Shown here: in pieces, positions 60,132 to 64,000 of the stretch
How the letters are laid out: each line of letters starts with the position of its first letter
How positions within the stretch are numbered: position 1 is the stretch's first letter
Assembly (NCBI GenBank): GCA_964016875.1
Contig: OZ024722.1
Location: 18,296,576 to 18,360,575 of the forward strand
DNA from: Fallopia convolvulus
Lineage: Eukaryota > Streptophyta > Magnoliopsida > Caryophyllales > Polygonaceae
Reading direction: 5' to 3'
Length of the DNA: 64,000 bases
Translations under genes and position numbers: made by a program
Notes under the pieces: model-generated
The model's input: the letters and a program-made list of their open reading frames with translations, nothing else
The model's database searches: none
Told to the model about the DNA's origin: nothing

Positions 60132-60835
60132 GAAGAAGATTTGAAAGACCAAAGAAAATTATGTAATCAAATCTTGCAGGATTTGTCATCTATTTTTAAT
60201 TAGTTTGCATATATAATTAGTGGTAGATGCAATTTGTTGTTATTATAATCATGTCGCCTAAATGGCTAGATTCTTGATTTGCCCTCTAATTGCTCCAATA
60301 TTGTATTTCATTTCATGGCGAATTGTGAGAAAAATACAATTAGAAAATTCAACATAATATTTTTGAGACAAAAAGTTTGTTCTTTTGTGAATTTTCTCCT
60401 CCTTTCCCACGAGTCACGCAATATAGAATGGGCGAAGGATTGGCAAAATGAACCGACCATGATCATTTTTACTATTGTGCCTATCTCGCTTTCAGATTTT
60501 CAATCTCCTGATATGTAGTTTTCCGGGTCCACATTCCACCTTATAACTTAGGGTCAGTTTCATACTTTCATAACGAATACTTTGTAAATATTTATGAGAT
60601 CGCTCGGAAGTCGTAATAGATAGAAATACAGCATCTGTCGTAAACGATTGTTATTAACAGAAACTTTGATGTTGTTTGACTTGTTTCAGGAAGAAAATGA
60701 AGCGTATCTCGTATTGGACAATCTTTAGATGAGTGATGAGAGTACATATGAATATGAATGTGCCTTCCACAACAACCATGTTCAATTTACAAGCTTATCT
60801 TCAACCAAAAAAAAATAAAAAATTACAAGCTTATA
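60132..60835. other. 3' flank of the MGCCVS gene and spacer
   Basis: AT-rich 3'UTR-like DNA, then unique-looking sequence. No further gene seen. Confidence 0.5.
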
Positions 60836-60839
60836 ATCT

Positions 60840-61298
60840 ATAGTTTACATAAGTTGTCAAGTTCCCAACTACACCAGTCATGTTTGGATTTCCAAGTTTT
60901 GTACCACAATTGTTGCATCAAGTATAGTGTACGCCGGTCATGTACGAATACCCACCTCATGCACCATCATTGTTGCTTGAGCCAATACAATCTACATCGG
61001 TTTTGTTTGGATACCCGCATCATGCACCACTAGCGGGGTTGCTTGAGCCAATACAATCTACATCGGGCAAGATAAATGGCCTCACGTTCGGGGAAAAGAT
61101 GATCAATACACTTGTTGAACACTCCGAGCTGTTTGAACGCATTTTCATTCACTATTTGACATCTCAGTATCTTCAGAATCAGCAAAACACGCCTTCACAT
61201 GATTGGGGTAGGATCTTTCTTCCAATGAAAGAGCTTCTATGCGAGATACGATTTGAGCCGACACCTTGCGGGGTTGAAGAGAAGCAAGATTCACTGCA
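60840..61298 (+). pseudogene. Internally deleted MULE transposase-OTU fragment
   Basis: Two or three copies of the N-terminal coding repeat (FGYPHHAPLAGLLEPIQST), in the same theme as MULE-1 exon 2, are followed within 20 codons by FGEKMINTLVEHSELFERIF and WGRIFLPMKELL. These align with the MULE-1 OTU region (TQMMMTVLEHAKIFDRTF, RWFSLPDMGHL). The whole DNA-binding and transposase core is missing. This looks like a deletion derivative, similar to defective MULE copies. Confidence 0.6.
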
Positions 61299-61970
61299 TC
61301 AAAGACAAACATGGTCGAAGGTTAATGACATCTGGACAAAGTAAGCTAAGCATACAGAGAAAACACTACCTGATGAACACCACCGAGGTTTCAGGAAAGA
61401 GGTATTGGGTCCCAAAGAAGATAACTTTACAAAGAAGAATTTATCAGCCCAACCTCGGTCAGACTTCGACATGTTGTATATGAGGTCAGATTTGTTTTTA
61501 AGGGTTTTCAAGGTAAAACGACCAGGACCACCTTTGGAGAAACGATAATTGTGAAGGAAATCAACGTCTTTAAACGGGATATCGTGGGAAGAACACGGGA
61601 GATCTACAGACAGGAGAAGTCTCCATACTTGGGGAAGTATTTGCCCAGGAGACACATTGAGGGTAGTAAGGAAATTGATCACAAGAGGAGAGAAAGGAAA
61701 GCGACGGCCAATACGAAAGGGGTACTCGTACATGCATACCCAATCGTCATTGTAAGAGTCAGCCCAGACGCCAAGAGGAGGATGAAAAATTTCAACGGAG
61801 GCAGGAAAGCCAACAGAAAAAGCAAAAGAGCTTGGCTCGATAGAGAGGCTATCTTTCTGGTGGTAAGAGGTAAGAATATCGGAAGAAGCAAAGCAAGGGG
61901 GGTTGATTGGTTCAAGGCAACGAAAGTGAGATTCCATGGAGAAATTAGAGTCTGCCATGAGAAAGACCAA
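61299..61970 (-). CDS. Antisense ORF with Transposase_28 ('putative gypsy type transposon') domain
   Basis: An uninterrupted frame of 223 codons. MADSNF (ATG at 61958) is a plausible start. FRIGRRFPFSPLVINFLTTL and GQILPQVWRLLLSVD match the Transposase_28 (PF04195) core found in many plant retroelement proteins. WADKFFFVKLSSL follows, as is usual in that family. It lies about 200 bp from, and antisense to, an LTR with a preceding polypurine tract, the place where Tat-lineage gypsy elements (Grande, Ogre relatives) keep an extra antisense ORF. Function unknown; probably element-encoded, not host. Confidence 0.65.
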   Translation of the reverse strand: MVFLMADSNFSMESHFRCLEPINPPCFASSDILTSYHQKDSLSIEPSSFAFSVGFPASVEIFHPPLGVWADSYNDDWVCMYEYPFRIGRRFPFSPLVINFLTTLNVSPGQILPQVWRLLLSVDLPCSSHDIPFKDVDFLHNYRFSKGGPGRFTLKTLKNKSDLIYNMSKSDRGWADKFFFVKLSSLGPNTSFLKPRWCSSGSVFSVCLAYFVQMSLTFDHVCL

Positions 61971-62157
61971 AGAGAAGACGAAGAATTGAGAGTAGCAGAA
62001 ACGTACATGTCAAGCAAAGAATGCAGACGGGGTTGCAATGATGTCGACGAGGGCCTTAAATACGTATTGATTGGACGCGCTACAACTTTCGAGGCCAAAA
62101 ACTAAAAAAACCCTAGGAAAGTGGAGGGACGTTTTCTCGGGTTTGGGGGGGGGGTAT

Positions 62158-62690
62158 TGTTGGGCCTCCCCGGAATTAGCCCAAAGTCGAGAGTCCGATA
62201 AGACGAGTTAGCAAGGTCCATTATCCAGATCGTGCAATATGCGCCATAACAACGGTATAAAGGCGAAGATATCTGTAACGTCTAAGGCATTAAGATTGGT
62301 GGCAAAATCTACGAGATTTATCGACGCTCAATAACTACGCCAACGGTCGTGAGGAAGGAGGAGAAATAAAAGCCGAGGAAGGGAAAGGAAAAGGGACATG
62401 CATTCATCAGTTCACTTACCATTGCATTCCGAAAAGCTCTCGAAGAAATACACCCTTTTTATGTTCTGAAATTCTATTTTCTAATCTGATTGTTTGCTTG
62501 TAATCTGGAAGGAATTTGCACCCGAACGATTATAAATCAATCCCATTATGTACTTTCGTTTGCTTCCTACTTCTTTCTCTCTAAAACTTCATCCTGTTAA
62601 ATAATTATAACGCGTTACGATTACCTTTTTGGTTAGGTTTCCCTCATTGTAGAAGGTAACACGTTCGCGTGGTAAATATGCACAAAAAAC
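62158..62690 (+). repeat. LTR 1 (3' LTR of an element to the left, or solo)
   Basis: Starts TGTTGGGCCTCCCCGG directly after a G10-containing purine tract (about 62142-62156). It is similar along its length to 62820-63355, including CATTGTAGAAGGTAACAC near its end. Since no primer site follows, it fits a 3' LTR whose interior lies to the left (with the antisense ORF). Confidence 0.7.
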
Positions 62691-62819
62691 TACGCTGTTC
62701 TAAAAATCCCCAGTCCGTCCTAGGCATTGGAAGTTGCTAGCCTTCCAGCCCGTCCAGGCACCCGTTTAGGCAGCTTAGGCACTAGGCAGTCTCTCTCCGC
62801 CTAGAATTTTTTACAGCAT
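62691..62819. other. Spacer between two LTRs, GC-rich repeat debris
   Basis: Contains CCTAGGCAT, CCGTTTAGGCAGCTTAGGC and AGGCAGT, the GCCTAGG-type words of a decayed MITE. Nothing coding. Confidence 0.45.
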
Positions 62820-63355
62820 TGTTGGGCCTCCCGAAATTAAGCCCAAATCCACATCGGTGAAGACGCTAGGCCCAAATCAGCAAGTATTAAACCAACGATG
62901 GAGTAATTGCGGAGATCGTGGCCAACGGTGAAGTAATGGCGAAAATCACGGCCACAGAAGATCATCAAAGCAACGACTATGTCATTTAACAAAGCTAGTG
63001 ACATCCACGGGAGGGGAGTTAAGCTCACAACGGTCATAAAGAGAGGGAGACTATAAAAGGATATCGAAGGGGACATCCAAGGGGACGACACTATTATAAT
63101 AATAAGCTCTCAAGCGATAATTGTCCTGAAGAATACCTTTGGCCAATTCTCTCATTTATCTTTCAAAAAGAGAACTCAAAGCTTGTTATCATCACTCGAT
63201 AAGCAGATTCTATCTTTGATTTTATTTTTTCTATTTTTCACTTTGTAACGTGTTCCATCTTGTTTGAAAGCTATAACACGTAACAACTATCTTTTGGTTA
63301 GGACTCCCTCATTATAGAAGGTAACACATTTACGTGGTAAATCTGCCCAAAACAA
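62820..63355 (+). repeat. LTR 2: 5' LTR of a gypsy element running off the window
   Basis: Starts TGTTGGGCCTCCCGAAA and ends CTGCCCAAAACA. It is followed at once by a primer-binding site and a gag ORF, so it is a 5' LTR. Clearly related to LTR 1 but diverged; they come from different insertions of one family or from a rearranged tandem. Confidence 0.85.
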
Positions 63356-63356
63356 T

Positions 63357-63374
63357 TGGCGTCCACCGTGGATC
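63357..63374 (+). other. Primer-binding site
   Basis: TTGGCGTCCACCGTGGAT, one base after the LTR, has the TGGCGCC..CCGTGG form common after plant gypsy LTRs. The cognate tRNA was not determined. Confidence 0.75.
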
Positions 63375-63422
63375 CCTAGCCAAAGAAAAGTTGTCTAGAA
63401 CAGCAAGCTCTATCCGCGCAAG

Positions 63423-64000
63423 ATGGAAGGTATTCAAACTACTTACAATCATGTCGACGATGCCGAAAGCAACGAGATCAATCAAGGGGTTGGTGGTCAG
63501 CAGACTGGGAACGAGACGGAAGGGGGTGAGCATCACTCTGATGGGAATGGCAATCCTACCACCTCCACAGCAGCAGAACAAGGAGGAGTAGTCGACTTCG
63601 ACACCATCGCTGAACTCCGTGCAACCATGCTCGCCCTACAAAGGGATTTGGAGAATCAAAAGAATGCTCACACCAAATTCACTGAGGTATACGAAAAGAA
63701 AATCGAGACTTTAACTAATGAACGTAATTTGCTTCAATATCATGTACAATCCGCACCAAATCGACAACGCGTTATTAGAGCAGCGGAGGGCGTCGTTCGA
63801 CGACTGGACATGGACGATCAAAATCTTACAACCCCAGACGACACTAGGCCAGTAACTGGTTATTAGGTAAATGGTAATTCGTTAAGGGCCGTTAGGGAAG
63901 ATGTCGAGGTTACCCAATTACGGGAACGCCATAAAGCCTTGGAGGACCTAGTTACACAGGTCCCTGGGGCCCCACAACCGATAGCAATGGAAAAACGGGA
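63423..64000 (+). pseudogene. Gypsy gag N-terminus, with in-frame stop, incomplete
   Basis: ATG at 63423 opens an acidic N-terminus, then a predicted coiled coil (AELRATMLALQRDLENQK at about 63610-63665) and RAAEGVVRRLDMDD. TAG at 63864-63866 interrupts the frame, but gag-like coding resumes in the same frame (VTQLRERHKALEDLV) and continues to the window edge. The capsid core and zinc knuckle would lie beyond 64000. Confidence 0.75.

Overview
The window is nuclear DNA of a flowering plant, most likely a eudicot. It is AT-rich, its genes have short exons and GT-AG introns, and transposable elements of most major plant classes are nested in one another. Only two stretches look like resident host genes. 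The first, at 1-4017 on the minus strand, is the 5' two thirds or so of a STRUBBELIG-family leucine-rich-repeat receptor kinase whose kinase domain carries atypical catalytic residues. The second, at 59181-60131 on the plus strand, is a single-exon gene for an N-terminally lipidated (MGCCVS) basic proline/serine/arginine-rich protein of unknown function.

The most distinctive content is two Mutator-like (MULE) elements from different subfamilies. Each couples (a) a FAR1/MULE-type transposase whose C-terminus is an OTU-type cysteine protease domain with (b) a separate plant mobile domain (PMD) gene. MULE-1 lies at about 6.0-13.4 kb, with PMD on plus and transposase-OTU on minus, tail to tail. 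MULE-2 lies at about 20.0-38.9 kb, with both genes on minus. The two transposase genes share the same exon layout and intron phases. MULE-1 holds four arrays of a 13-bp palindrome (consensus GGCCGTNACGGCC) phased almost exactly every 24 bp with 11-bp variable spacers; three are in introns and one is in the promoter or terminus. MULE-2 has AT-rich satellites instead, about 161 bp in an intron and about 96 bp downstream. All four genes are decayed, mostly by single stop codons, several of them at positions where a tryptophan is expected.

Region by region: 4.7-5.9 kb, a candidate LINE-derived or other poly(A) element on minus. 6.0-13.4 kb, MULE-1. 14.0-15.2 kb, the 3' end of an LTR element of copia/SIRE appearance. 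15.3-15.6 and 16.5-17.1 kb, RNase H remnants of LINEs. 17-20 kb, AT-rich DNA. 20.0-38.9 kb, MULE-2, interrupted at 22217-32608 by an LTR retrotransposon with long LTRs, a tRNA-iMet primer site and an almost ORF-less interior, plus a hAT-like MITE at 33143-33598. 38.9-45.5 kb, a nearly full-length but mutated L1-type LINE carrying its own 220-bp MITE. 45.5-51.1 kb, AT-rich DNA with a non-autonomous Helitron abutting the 5' end of a second one. 51.2-56.2 kb, a TIR element split by a solo LTR of the same family as the 22-32 kb element, with a 5-bp target duplication. 56.7-57.5 kb, GC-richer, gag-like debris. 60.8-61.3 kb, an internally deleted MULE-OTU relative. 61.3-64.0 kb, Ty3/gypsy material: an antisense ORF with a Transposase_28-like domain, two related LTRs about 130 bp apart, and the start of a gag gene running off the window.

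All calls come from reading the sequence and from remembered family features; no database search was run. Exon boundaries were placed by splice consensus and reading-frame continuity.
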